Source: a virus | Virus record (IMG/VR): IMGVR_UViG_3300032308_001684 | Location: 1-64,000 of that record | Length of the DNA: 64,000 nucleotides | Reading direction: 5' to 3' (one strand) | Part shown: in pieces, positions 28,720 to 36,748 of the stretch | How the letters are laid out: every line of letters starts with the position of its first letter | Numbering within the stretch: position 1 is the first letter of the stretch | Translations under genes and position numbers: made by a program | The notes under the pieces: generated by a model | Database searches by the model: none | The model's input: only the letters and a program-made list of their open reading frames with translations | What the model was told of the DNA's origin: nothing

Positions 28720-28748
28720 AGTATAGCAGATGTACTAGTCGTTTGCAA
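28720..28748 (-). promoter_or_regulatory. Sigma70-like promoter TTGCAA-17-TATACT
   Basis: On the - strand, TTGCAA (28748-28743), a 17-nt spacer with TG before the box, and TATACT (28725-28720) overlap the 3' end of thyX. It would drive the 28477 gene and the sugar genes downstream of it. Confidence 0.6.
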
Positions 28749-29406
28749 CTAGATCGGTGGCCATGGGAAATATTTTGGCAATAACTTCGGCGCAGGCGCG
28801 AGCCACTTTCATGTGTTCTTGTTGGGTGCCATTGCCACTACGAAGTTCAATAAAATGGATCCATGATCGCAGTGTTCCGTTCATGTACAAGCGACTTTCT
28901 GTAAGCCCTTCGGGTAGCACAGCACGAGCTTGTTCTTTGGCAATGCCACGTTCAATAGCTTCTTGATATACTAAACGACTATGTTCAATGATGAACTTTT
29001 GTTTGGCATCCCACCATGACTGTAACTCTGAATCATCCGTGGCAATACTGTTCTGTCTGTTTTTTGTATCCTGGAGTCGTGCTTCTCTACATACAAACGA
29101 CAGGTCTCGAGTAGGATCAGCATATCGCTGACTGAACTCTTGAAAGCTGAAACTTCTGTGTCGCAAGATTTGACGAGCAATGTCTCTTGTGGTGGTGATT
29201 TCGCAACAGGCTGACACCATTTCCAGTGGGCTCCAGTGTTGGTGTCGGACCAAGTATCTGATGAGTTTTTCTGATGATTCGGTGTTGAGTTGGTTGCTGG
29301 GGTTGCTGACACGGGCGCAATACGCAATGAGTTCCTGCGCATCCGCGATACCGTGAGATCTAAATTGTTCAGTGGGTTGGGAGTAACTGACGAGACGAAC
29401 ATTCAT
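28735..29406 (-). CDS. thyX: Flavin-dependent thymidylate synthase ThyX
   Basis: 223 aa, normal length for the family. The signature RHRSFSFQEFSQRY (82-95) is a perfect ThyX motif (RHRxxSxxxxSxRY). It makes dTMP from dUMP with CH2-THF and FAD, supplying DNA precursors during phage replication. The start overlaps the stop of the upstream gene (ATGA). Confidence 0.97.
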   Translation of the reverse strand: MNVRLVSYSQPTEQFRSHGIADAQELIAYCARVSNPSNQLNTESSEKLIRYLVRHQHWSPLEMVSACCEITTTRDIARQILRHRSFSFQEFSQRYADPTRDLSFVCREARLQDTKNRQNSIATDDSELQSWWDAKQKFIIEHSRLVYQEAIERGIAKEQARAVLPEGLTESRLYMNGTLRSWIHFIELRSGNGTQQEHMKVARACAEVIAKIFPMATDLVAND

Positions 29407-29705
29407 AACTGCCTTAAAAATTTATCGGTCATGGGCTGTACATGTTCAGCCACAGTTTTAACATCTATAACAAAGTCAACATTGAGAGTAATTGGCCCAA
29501 GTTCTGTCATGGTCCTGGACAACACACTTTCAATCTCTTCAATGTCAAGACCGTTGCGTCGCAAAGTCTCAAGGTTAATGGTCTTTTGACGATTGCCCTT
29601 GAGTTTCAGTGTGACCTTTTTTACACAATCAATGGGAATATGTTCTTTGTCCACAGACGATACAACATTTTCCCATTTTTCAATTTCATCAAGCCTGAGT
29701 TGCAT
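29403..29705 (-). CDS. Conserved small phage protein, 100 aa
   Basis: Start taken at the ATG at 29705 (MQLRLDEIEKWENV); a longer frame from 29768 would run far into the upstream gene. It has a KKVTLKLKGNRQKTINLE segment and an acidic helical middle; no known motif. It is coupled to thyX by ATGA. I recall similar proteins from T4-like cyanophages without a function. Confidence 0.6.
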   Translation of the reverse strand: MQLRLDEIEKWENVVSSVDKEHIPIDCVKKVTLKLKGNRQKTINLETLRRNGLDIEEIESVLSRTMTELGPITLNVDFVIDVKTVAEHVQPMTDKFLRQL

Positions 29706-30369
29706 CGGCTGCCTTTGATTTAGCAGGACGACCACGTTTGGGCTCAGTGGCAACTGGTGTACCAACAAGCGCAGACGCTTCTTTCATAATTCTGGCACTC
29801 TCGGCCAATAGACCCTTGGCTTCGTTTTCCATCTTGACAGCTTGTTGACGTAAGTTTTCAGCCAATGCAACATCATCTAACACTTGATTGCTACCTGCCA
29901 AATTGGTACGTGCAGTAGGAGGAGCTTGTAGTTCACGACCATAATCATCGCGGCGTGATGCTTTGCCTGTGTAACCTGAGTTGGCATCAAGTTCTGCCAA
30001 CTTGTTAATAGCCTGCTGACCAGTTTTCATTTCTCTCAGTATGTTGTTGAGTTCACTGAGTCTGACGGTAGCAGTGGGTGTGGGTGTGACCAAGATCTGT
30101 TCAGTTTGAACTTTTTTGATCATTCCTTCGGCATGCAATGCTGTGAGCATGGGACGACCATCTGGAAACAACTTGCTATGGATAGCATCGGCCAACTGTT
30201 CAGCCTGTTGTGCTTCTGGCGTTTCAATGGCCTTGATAATGGCATCGTGCATGTGAGTGGGCATGATGTCTGGATATACTACCAGACACATATGGTCTTC
30301 ACCGGGTACTTCTCTAAATAATACAGCAACCTTGCGGTCGCCTTGTTTGCCTACGTGTTTGATAAACAT
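29689..30369 (-). CDS. Conserved T4-like phage protein, 226 aa
   Basis: Start taken at the ATG at 30369, preceded by AAGGAG 10 nt upstream; the longer frame from 30465 lacks a site and overlaps the next gene. N-terminus MFIKHVGKQGDRKVAVLFRE, then PTHMHDAI and LHAEGMIKK segments, a coiled-coil-like region (~165-205) and a basic tail KRGRPAKSK. I recall it as a conserved hypothetical of marine T4-like phages; the tail suggests nucleic-acid contact. Confidence 0.7.
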   Translation of the reverse strand: MFIKHVGKQGDRKVAVLFREVPGEDHMCLVVYPDIMPTHMHDAIIKAIETPEAQQAEQLADAIHSKLFPDGRPMLTALHAEGMIKKVQTEQILVTPTPTATVRLSELNNILREMKTGQQAINKLAELDANSGYTGKASRRDDYGRELQAPPTARTNLAGSNQVLDDVALAENLRQQAVKMENEAKGLLAESARIMKEASALVGTPVATEPKRGRPAKSKAADATQA

Positions 30370-30380
30370 TGTGATTCTCC

Positions 30381-30581
30381 TTAGGATTGTTCGGGGGGCT
30401 GTGATGCAGTGGTATCTTGTGACGGAGTCATGTGTGCCAACCATGCACCGAGACGATCGTAACACTGTCCAATTTGACTCATTTCATCAGCGCGGAATGC
30501 GCCTCGTTCACAGGCCACTTGTACTATGCTTTGTAGCATGATAAGATCAGATACTGCTAAATTTACGGGTTGAGTTTCCAT
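30381..30581 (-). CDS. Conserved small phage protein, 66 aa
   Basis: METQPVNLAVSDL..., with an ERGAFRADEM segment that I recall from short T4-like phage hypotheticals. A TAAATA box lies exactly 5 nt before its ATG, and it is the first gene of the leftward run 30369-29403. Function unknown. Confidence 0.65.
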   Translation of the reverse strand: METQPVNLAVSDLIMLQSIVQVACERGAFRADEMSQIGQCYDRLGAWLAHMTPSQDTTASQPPEQS

Positions 30582-30586
30582 ACATC

Positions 30587-30593
30587 TATTTAA
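30587..30593 (-). promoter_or_regulatory. T4-late-like box TTAAATA, 5 nt before ATG
   Basis: TTAAATA then GATGT then ATG at 30581, in intergenic DNA. Same geometry as at 508, 40849, 45191, 60572 and 61308. Confidence 0.55.
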
Positions 30594-30626
30594 TGTGAAA
30601 AAAGAAATAGGCGTAGTTTATGCCAC

Positions 30627-30646
30627 AAAAAAACCGCCTTTGCGGC
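30627..30646 (-). terminator. Rho-independent terminator
   Basis: On the - strand GCCGC-AAAG-GCGG is followed by seven T. It lies between the 30718 gene and the TAAATA box of the next unit. Confidence 0.75.
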
Positions 30647-30717
30647 AGTTGTAGAAAGGGTTTTATGTCAGTTTAACCTTTTTAATTTTATTTTGCTGTT
30701 TTTAGACACTTTGACTA

Positions 30718-31044
30718 CTATGACTGCTTCATTGATTCCAAAGTGATCATTTTACCAAGTTCTTTTTCAAACTCTTGTTCGTCGGTGATGATATAATGAC
30801 GCTCATTGTTACGATCGGTCTTACGATCGTAGTGGCGAAAGCTCACTATAAATCCCCCGATGACTTTCTTAACATTGATACGTAGACCGTCTTCCCAGCC
30901 TAGCGAATCTTCTACTGCAATCGTATTCATACCCATACCTCTTGAAACTTTGATTGAGTCTTCTTCAAGATAGTGACTGTAATGGTGTTTGTTATCCCAC
31001 ATGTCTCGAAGTTTGCGATACAAAAATTTGTCAAACCACTTCAT
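30718..31044 (-). CDS. Unknown phage protein, 108 aa
   Basis: MKWFDKFLYRKLRDMW... with a GLRINVKKVIGGFIVSFRHYD segment and an acidic C-terminus. The upstream small gene ends TAA and this ATG follows as TAATG, so the two are coupled. The type is familiar from T4-like phages but has no known role. It is the last gene before the terminator at 30627. Confidence 0.6.
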   Translation of the reverse strand: MKWFDKFLYRKLRDMWDNKHHYSHYLEEDSIKVSRGMGMNTIAVEDSLGWEDGLRINVKKVIGGFIVSFRHYDRKTDRNNERHYIITDEQEFEKELGKMITLESMKQS

Positions 31045-31169
31045 TACCGCCTCCAGCGTGTTTCACGAATCTCACGAACAATTTTGGGAATGATATCAGC
31101 AACAGCTGGTCCTAAAAACCAGCCCGCCCAACATCCTACTGCAAAGTAAACGAAGTTGACAAAGGTCAT
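31044..31169 (-). CDS. Small membrane protein, 41 aa
   Basis: The ATG at 31169 overlaps the stop of the VWA gene (ATGA), and its TAA overlaps the next ATG. Residues 3-27 are hydrophobic (FVNFVYFAVGCWAGWFLG), followed by a basic tail ending RETRWRR. Coupling at both ends supports it as real. Confidence 0.65.
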   Translation of the reverse strand: MTFVNFVYFAVGCWAGWFLGPAVADIIPKIVREIRETRWRR

Positions 31170-32446
31170 TTGTCTTCCTCATACAGAGCAAAGGTACCAA
31201 ATGGTGGATTGGGATTCTTGTCACCGTGTATGATCCATACTGTGTCGCAGTAGTTGGGATCTCCCCAGCTACCACAAGGATAACCGTCTGTGAATACTAC
31301 CAAGCGTTTGGGTTCGATCTGCTCGTCTTTTAAGTGTTTAAAGATTGAATCAAAGTCAGTACCGCCACCGCCTGCCAACTCATAGTCTTCAATGCTATCA
31401 AGATTTTCTGAATTGTATTGCTGTGGATTGTACACTTCAGTATCAAAGCAAGCAACATGAATCTTGTAGGATTCAAATGCCTCCATGATACCCTTGACTT
31501 CGCTGAGAAAGTCTTTGCCTTGTGCTTCACCAATGGAACCAGACATGTCAATATAGATAGCAATGTCAATGGCATCAGTACGATTCATACCAGGCAACAC
31601 AGCATCCATGTCCCAACCTCGGCGACTTGGACGCATCCATGTAAAGTCACTCTTGATCGTTGATTCCAACTGCATGCGAAGCAGTTCGCGCCAGTTCATT
31701 TTAGGATCTGTGAGATCCTGAATCATGCGTTTAACACCCAGCGGAATCGATCCAGCATCAGATGCCTGGGCGGCTGCCAACATGGCTTCCTTGATTTCGT
31801 CTTTGATCTTTTGACGTTCTTCTGCTGAAAGTTTGGGACGACCTTTGCCTTGATCACTTTCCTCATCGCCGTTGCCATCACTGTCGCCTTCACCATCTAA
31901 ATGGTCATCCAGCAATTTGTCAATCAAACTACCAATGTCAATTTTTTCAGCATTCTCATACAAGATGTCATAGATTTCTTCTGAGCTCTTGTTTTCGTAT
32001 TTTTGATCATACAGGCAAGGCACTGATGTAATGAACTCGCCCACACGATGTTTCTTCAAGTCTGCATTGACACAATAGTCATTGGCAATGTTGAACAGCA
32101 TTGGGTCGCGATCGCCACGACGTCCAAAGTGATCATACACACAATGCAGGACCTCATGCCCAAACAAGAATTCAATCTCTTTGGGTTTGAGCATTTCAAT
32201 AAAACGGGTATTGTAATAAAAGTGGCGACCATCTGTGGCGGCAGTGCTACACCACTCATCTGCGTTTACCAACTTCAAACGGGTGGCCAAGTTACCAAAG
32301 AAACTGGCACGGAGCAACAAGCCCACACGAGCAGTGACCAATTTTTCACGCACAATCTTGTCCAGTTTGGGATCCATAGGACCCAGTAGATTGGCAAATT
32401 TTTTAGCGTCGTCTTTGTTTGTGGAAGTTGCGGTTTTTGTAGACAT
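31166..32446 (-). CDS. VWA-domain protein with N-terminal metallopeptidase-like motif
   Basis: 426 aa. HEVLH at 97-101 is an HExxH zinc motif in a DUF2201-like N-terminal domain. An acidic Asp/Glu/Gly linker (~183-200) follows, then a VWA-like domain with MIDAS motif DMSGS (300-304). MoxR ATPases pair with VWA proteins to load metals or remodel complexes; the MoxR gene at 33123 lies just upstream. I recall this pair from T4-like cyanophages. A promoter sits before it. Confidence 0.8.
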   Translation of the reverse strand: MSTKTATSTNKDDAKKFANLLGPMDPKLDKIVREKLVTARVGLLLRASFFGNLATRLKLVNADEWCSTAATDGRHFYYNTRFIEMLKPKEIEFLFGHEVLHCVYDHFGRRGDRDPMLFNIANDYCVNADLKKHRVGEFITSVPCLYDQKYENKSSEEIYDILYENAEKIDIGSLIDKLLDDHLDGEGDSDGNGDEESDQGKGRPKLSAEERQKIKDEIKEAMLAAAQASDAGSIPLGVKRMIQDLTDPKMNWRELLRMQLESTIKSDFTWMRPSRRGWDMDAVLPGMNRTDAIDIAIYIDMSGSIGEAQGKDFLSEVKGIMEAFESYKIHVACFDTEVYNPQQYNSENLDSIEDYELAGGGGTDFDSIFKHLKDEQIEPKRLVVFTDGYPCGSWGDPNYCDTVWIIHGDKNPNPPFGTFALYEEDK

Positions 32447-32470
32447 GAATGCTCCTTAACTGTATGTAAT

Positions 32471-32499
32471 ATTATAGCAAAAATGCCATTATCGGTCAA
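32471..32499 (-). promoter_or_regulatory. Sigma70 promoter TTGACC-17-TATAAT
   Basis: TTGACC (32499-32494), 17-nt spacer ending TGC, then TATAAT (32476-32471), 24 nt before the VWA gene. The -35 box overlaps the last codons of the 32489 gene. AAGGAG precedes the ATG. Confidence 0.8.
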
Positions 32500-32842
32500 C
32501 CGGGTACTTTAGGGTAAAAAGCGTGAGTTCTTGCTGGCTTTTTACGTAGATACGTAGATCGTTGTGGCCATTGGTCCAACTCCAGTTGATGTTTACTGCA
32601 TCAGGTTGGCTGGGCTCAGTGCCTGGATTACTGTACCTGTGGATCACAGAGAGATATTCTTTGATGTCAGCCCATTGGCGTATTTCGGCACTCCAGCCAT
32701 AGATGTCAAAAAAGTATTTCTGCGCTTCAGTAAAATGCATAGGGCCATTCCAGGCGCTCATGCGGTTAGAGAAGATTATCGCATATTCAAAATACTTGCG
32801 ATAACTCCAGCGTCCGTCCAGTTTGACTATTTTATATTTCAT
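32489..32842 (-). CDS. Unknown small phage protein, 117 aa
   Basis: MKYKIVKLDGRWSYRKYF... with WNGPMHFTEAQKYFFDIYG near residue 32, ending FTLKYPVDR. Its ATG overlaps the previous stop (ATGA). The aromatic-rich C-terminal LKY end resembles the end of the 32839 protein. Function unknown. Confidence 0.6.
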   Translation of the reverse strand: MKYKIVKLDGRWSYRKYFEYAIIFSNRMSAWNGPMHFTEAQKYFFDIYGWSAEIRQWADIKEYLSVIHRYSNPGTEPSQPDAVNINWSWTNGHNDLRIYVKSQQELTLFTLKYPVDR

Positions 32843-33078
32843 CGTTGGTATTTAAGGCCAAAAATGATTGCATCATGCGGACTGGCAAAATAGAAATCTA
32901 ACTGCCAAACATTGGTCTCATGTTTACCCAGTGCAGGTGTTAGATAATGCCAACGATCACTGGGTCGACCAAAATCTTTGACCACAGCTCGAAGCATCGA
33001 TTGTACTTCATTGTGATTGTATGGTGCAAAAACCACCCGGATGGGTGGTGGGTAAGAAGAGTGGGTTGAGTCCGACAT
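32839..33078 (-). CDS. Unknown small phage protein with C-terminal PHDA motif; start uncertain
   Basis: Most of the protein (from VVFAPYNHNEV) reads well and ends DFYFASPHDAIIFGLKYQR. The same ending pattern (F.NPHDAMLFALRW) occurs in the 61600 protein, so these are paralogues. The ATG at 33078 lies inside a hairpin, and a terminator-like hairpin (33028-33048) covers codons ~10-17, so a later GTG near 33041 is possible. Function unknown. Confidence 0.55.
   Translation of the reverse strand: MSDSTHSSYPPPIRVVFAPYNHNEVQSMLRAVVKDFGRPSDRWHYLTPALGKHETNVWQLDFYFASPHDAIIFGLKYQR
33028..33048 (-). terminator. Terminator-like hairpin over a gene start
   Basis: On the - strand CCACCC-ATCC-GGGTGG is followed by five T. 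It would end the MoxR transcript but lies inside the 5' part of the next reading frame, so it may act as an attenuator. Confidence 0.55.
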
Positions 33079-33114
33079 AGCCCTATGTCTCGTTTCCGAT
33101 AGTGGACTCAACCC
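33063..33114. repeat. Long inverted repeat with nested hairpin after the MoxR gene
   Basis: GGGTTGAGTCC (33063-33073) pairs with GGACTCAACCC (33104-33114), and GACATA/TATGTC pairs inside it. No T run follows on either strand. It sits just after the MoxR stop (33123). Confidence 0.7.
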
Positions 33115-33122
33115 TGAACCAA

Positions 33123-34217
33123 TTAAGAGTTCTGACTTGCGCTGAGAATGTACTTGCCGTACCGCTGGTGAAACTCGTCAAAGTTCTTGAGTTTGGTAGG
33201 CTGGAACGGTAAGTTGTATGTGGTCAGTGCAATACGAGCACCCATCACAACCAACTCTGTTTCAAAATTGTCCATCATGTAGCGGAAGAAATTGTCCGAC
33301 ATGGCATGGAAGTCCTTGTCAGCAACCTTGCGTTCAATGGCACCCTTGAGCTCGTAGCACATGCTGATAACCAAACTGTACATGGCTGACACTTCTTTGA
33401 TCTGCAGATCCTTGACCTTGCCTGCTAGAATATCTTCAGGCTTGGGCATGCGACCAGCAATCTTGCGGTGTGCCATGAACTTCACTGCCAGACCTTCGCC
33501 CACAGCACCAGCAATCAAGTCAGTGTAAGTGGTTTCGTCCACATCTTCATCGGCTAACAATTCACTGACAAAGGTCCACGAACGTGGTGTGGCAAAACTA
33601 CGGCTTGCAGATTTTGCATCAAAGTCGTACAAATCTTGCTTGGCAAAACTCAAGTAACCAACCACGTCTTTGTGGATGTCATTGCTTACTGCCCACTCTT
33701 GCCACACAGGAAAGTCAACTCGCATTTCCAAGTGAACGAAACGGTTTGCCAGTGGAGTGGGCATACGATAGGTAACGCCTTTGTCACTCTCACGATTACC
33801 AGCCGCAACCATGACCACATTGTCAGGCAACATGTATTTGCCCACACGGCGATTCAGCACCAGCTGATAGGCCGCGGCCTGTACAGCAGGAGCCGCAGAG
33901 TTCATCTCGTCCAGGAACAATACTACCACAGGATACTGAGCAGCCGTTTCTGCATCGGGCAAGTCAATGGGAGGAGCCCAGTCCATGACATTCTTTTCTT
34001 TGTTATAGAAAGGAATACCGCGGATGTCTGTGGGGTCCATCTGTCCCAAACGCAGGTCGATCATGAGACCGCCAAGTTCGCGAGTGATGTCTGCCACAAC
34101 TTCTGATTTGCCAATACCGGGAGGGCCCCAGAGGAATAGTGGACGCTTTTTAGAAAAGCATTTTTTGATGGATTTGCGGGCACCAGTCGCGGTTACGGTG
34201 CGGTGTTCAAATGACAT
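33123..34217 (-). CDS. MoxR-type AAA+ ATPase
   Basis: 364 aa. Walker A GPPGIGKS (31-38), Walker B VVLFLDEMN (D103, E104) and an AAGNRESDKG sensor-1 region with Asn. A lid domain follows. Length and motifs fit the MoxR family, which works with VWA proteins; the VWA gene lies 677 nt downstream. It has its own promoter at 34250. The substrate in the phage cycle is unknown. Confidence 0.9.
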   Translation of the reverse strand: MSFEHRTVTATGARKSIKKCFSKKRPLFLWGPPGIGKSEVVADITRELGGLMIDLRLGQMDPTDIRGIPFYNKEKNVMDWAPPIDLPDAETAAQYPVVVLFLDEMNSAAPAVQAAAYQLVLNRRVGKYMLPDNVVMVAAGNRESDKGVTYRMPTPLANRFVHLEMRVDFPVWQEWAVSNDIHKDVVGYLSFAKQDLYDFDAKSASRSFATPRSWTFVSELLADEDVDETTYTDLIAGAVGEGLAVKFMAHRKIAGRMPKPEDILAGKVKDLQIKEVSAMYSLVISMCYELKGAIERKVADKDFHAMSDNFFRYMMDNFETELVVMGARIALTTYNLPFQPTKLKNFDEFHQRYGKYILSASQNS

Positions 34218-34249
34218 AGGGCTTGGTCCTTGTTGTTGATGATTCTACT

Positions 34250-34278
34250 ATTGTATGTGAAGTTGATTTTTCAGTCAA
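34250..34278 (-). promoter_or_regulatory. Sigma70 promoter TTGACT-17-TACAAT
   Basis: TTGACT (34278-34273), 17-nt spacer, TACAAT (34255-34250). It lies between the stop of the 34281 gene and the MoxR ATG at 34217. Confidence 0.8.
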
Positions 34279-34280
34279 CC

Positions 34281-34532
34281 TTAGCTAAACTCGTAAAATT
34301 TAACTGTGGGATCTAGACTACGAAGTTCTTGCGCCGCGGCAGTGAGTTGACGGTAGCGAGCTTGTACTTGACTGCGAGGCAGTTCGCCATCGCAAGTGAG
34401 ATTTTCTGGTGAAAGATCGCTGTCGATCATGTTGGCAATGCGTTGATTGTCTTGACCAATGACCATGGGCTTGCCGCCAAAGATAGCGTTCCATTGATTC
34501 TTTTGATCTAGGTATTTTTGCAGTGATTTCAC
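34281..34532 (-). CDS. Conserved small phage protein, 83 aa (GTG start)
   Basis: A GTG at 34532 with AGGAG 8 nt upstream decides the start. MKSLQKYLDQKNQWNAIFGG, SDLSPENLTCDGE and a helical QARYRQLTAAAQELR segment. I recall homologues in T4-like cyanophages without a function. It has its own promoter and is a single-gene unit. Confidence 0.65.
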   Translation of the reverse strand: MKSLQKYLDQKNQWNAIFGGKPMVIGQDNQRIANMIDSDLSPENLTCDGELPRSQVQARYRQLTAAAQELRSLDPTVKFYEFS

Positions 34533-34564
34533 AGTAGGGCTCCTGTTTGTTTAACTTAGCCTAT

Positions 34565-34593
34565 AGTATAGCAAAATGGGTATTTCTGGTCAA
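34565..34593 (-). promoter_or_regulatory. Sigma70 promoter TTGACC-17-TATACT
   Basis: TTGACC (34593-34588), spacer ending TTTTGC, TATACT (34570-34565). It starts 5 nt after the terminator hairpin of the upstream unit. Confidence 0.8.
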
Positions 34594-34597
34594 CCCC

Positions 34598-34624
34598 GTA
34601 AAAAACCCTGCATACAGCAGGGTT
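34598..34624 (-). terminator. Rho-independent terminator
   Basis: AACCCTGC-TGTAT-GCAGGGTT then TTT on the - strand, overlapping the stop codon of the 34623 gene by 2 nt. Confidence 0.85.
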
Positions 34625-35834
34625 ATTCTAGGTAATACTTTATTTGTAATCGTTTGATGCCTTGTTCTAAGCCGCCTCTGTGTTTGACCCACTCGTCAGG
34701 TAAAGCACTGTAAGTTTTTATATAACCGTTAAACCAATTCTTGGTTTCATTGGGAGCTTGTTTTTGCATCCATTTGTACGACGGGTGTATAAGTCGACCA
34801 CCTTGTTTGTCCTCGTGATAAGTCAAAAAATTCCAATCGGGATAAATGGTGCAGTTGATGGCATTTCGATCCAGCCACCACTTCTTGTCATTAAACCAAG
34901 TGTTGACATGCAGTGCTCTGGCAGTTTTGATATCGAATCCTCTAGGCCCAATTATAGGAACAGATTTGTCTTTTTCAAAATCAACAAAGATGTCTGTGCG
35001 ATAGCGTATCTGTGACAACGTTTTCAACAAAAGATGACATTGTTTTATCTTCAACTCAGGATGGTCGGGATCGTCATAGAACTGTTCGTGATGCACCAAC
35101 GGATCGGGATTTTCTTGATCTCTAGGCTGTGGAGCATGAGCATAATGATCTTCAAAATAAAAATAATGCTTCTGTGCATCAATATCGTAATCTATATGTG
35201 GCTTGGCTTCTCCCCAGACAAAGCAGATTTTTTTACCTTGTTGTCTAACCTTGTGCCATCTTTCAAATCGATTTTCTAAATCGTAGTGTACATGTATCTG
35301 TCCAAGATTATGAATGTTATTGCATTCTCGATATGAACGTTGTCGTAGATCTGAATCTTGAATACATGACAACATCAAATCACTTATGTCATTGACAGTG
35401 ACCAATGTTTCAGAATCCGCAGGTAGTTTTTGTTCTAGGTAAGGCAGTGCCGCTTGAAATATTTCGCTAGCCATGAATTGATCCTCACCACCCAGTCCTT
35501 TGGCCCAATGTTGTAGATATATTTCGTCAATGTGTATACCATTGTTAATAAAGCTATCCAGTACTGTGGTACTGTCTGCGCCACCACTGAACATGATAAC
35601 CACATAATCAAATTGATCTCTAATGGCCTGCGCTCGTTCGCGATACATTGTTCTGATATCTTTTTCTGGCTCTGCGGTCCAGTCTTGTTTAGAAAAAACT
35701 TCATTGTTAAAATTCCAGGCAACTTCTTGACCTGTGGCCATGCTGTGTTTGATAGCATCTAGTTTGCTATAGAACTTTTCTTCGCCTACTTCAAAGAATC
35801 CATGTTTGTTTAAGTGACTGTTGGTGTGAAACAT
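34623..35834 (-). CDS. PP-loop ATP-pyrophosphatase-like protein (paralogue 1)
   Basis: 403 aa. FSGGADS (82-88) is the PP-loop (SGGxDS) of ATP pyrophosphatases such as asparagine synthetase and tRNA/nucleotide-modifying enzymes. The first ~115 residues align closely with the protein at 52667 (shared FYSK, TGQ, WNFN, EVFS, RAQ.RD and SFINN.IH.DE segments). The reaction is unknown: an adenylating step on an acid, amide, nucleoside or sugar is possible. It ends at a terminator. Confidence 0.75.
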   Translation of the reverse strand: MFHTNSHLNKHGFFEVGEEKFYSKLDAIKHSMATGQEVAWNFNNEVFSKQDWTAEPEKDIRTMYRERAQAIRDQFDYVVIMFSGGADSTTVLDSFINNGIHIDEIYLQHWAKGLGGEDQFMASEIFQAALPYLEQKLPADSETLVTVNDISDLMLSCIQDSDLRQRSYRECNNIHNLGQIHVHYDLENRFERWHKVRQQGKKICFVWGEAKPHIDYDIDAQKHYFYFEDHYAHAPQPRDQENPDPLVHHEQFYDDPDHPELKIKQCHLLLKTLSQIRYRTDIFVDFEKDKSVPIIGPRGFDIKTARALHVNTWFNDKKWWLDRNAINCTIYPDWNFLTYHEDKQGGRLIHPSYKWMQKQAPNETKNWFNGYIKTYSALPDEWVKHRGGLEQGIKRLQIKYYLE

Positions 35835-35835
35835 A

Positions 35836-36747
35836 TCAGTATTTTAAAAAGGCTACCAAGCCGACACGATGCTGATCAGTGGTTTTTTTAACTCCGTGAA
35901 AAGTTGCAGGGGTCATGCACTGTGCTTGATCACAGTAATCAAATCCAGGAAACAATATGATTTGTTTGCGCTGGTCAAACAAAGAATCTATGGGACGAGC
36001 AGGTTCTTCATGCTCCTGGCCCAAATCAATAAATCCCCCAGGTTGATTTTCAAACACCCATGCAGTGAGTATGCTGTTGTCAGCGTGACGGTTGACCAGT
36101 GAATCATCAACAAAAACACTTCCTGGTGGATTGTGATTGAGTCTGAACATGAGATTAGACCTCAGAATATTAGCACTCATGCCTATCTTGCTTGCCACAG
36201 GCTCTAATATATCAACTAACTGATCAAACAGTTTTTGAAACTCTGTGTATAGTGTTTGATGTGCTGGTCCAGGCGCCGCCGGCATTTCTTGGCCAAATTG
36301 ATACCAGTGTCTTTTTACCGAATCAAAATATCCATGATCACGATCGTGAAACTTGTAACTGTAACGATGACTAAACTTTGGCAGACTTTGATATAACTCA
36401 AGATACATGTTGATCAACTGACTGGCGTCAAATGCCCAGGGTTTGGGAACAACTGCATATCCATTTTTAAACACAGGATCAGCTGAGTTATACAGAGTTG
36501 CAGATGAGTCGACGATCACTGTGGAGTAGTGTTTTTCGATGATGTGCTTGACAGCTACACTACGGCTAACAGGCTCACCGTTGTTGACCAAGCACACAGA
36601 GTGATCTGTTGGAATCTTGTCTAAAAACTCTGACAGATATTTCTGTGTGCCATGGCTGTATTGATTGTAACTATTTCCAAAGTAAGGCAAATGCAAATCA
36701 TAGTTTGAATGCATTGGCCTTGGATGAACATTGACTCGTGTGGTCAC
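35836..36747 (-). CDS. 2-oxoglutarate/Fe(II) oxygenase-like protein
   Basis: 303 aa. H221-A-D223 and H284, with R294 ten residues later, give the 2-His-1-carboxylate and the 2OG-binding Arg of the double-stranded beta-helix fold. No signal peptide. It starts 1 nt before the end of the TctC gene region and precedes the PP-loop gene. A second such oxygenase is at 40277. Substrate unknown. Confidence 0.6.
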   Translation of the reverse strand: MTTRVNVHPRPMHSNYDLHLPYFGNSYNQYSHGTQKYLSEFLDKIPTDHSVCLVNNGEPVSRSVAVKHIIEKHYSTVIVDSSATLYNSADPVFKNGYAVVPKPWAFDASQLINMYLELYQSLPKFSHRYSYKFHDRDHGYFDSVKRHWYQFGQEMPAAPGPAHQTLYTEFQKLFDQLVDILEPVASKIGMSANILRSNLMFRLNHNPPGSVFVDDSLVNRHADNSILTAWVFENQPGGFIDLGQEHEEPARPIDSLFDQRKQIILFPGFDYCDQAQCMTPATFHGVKKTTDQHRVGLVAFLKY

Positions 36748-36748
36748 T

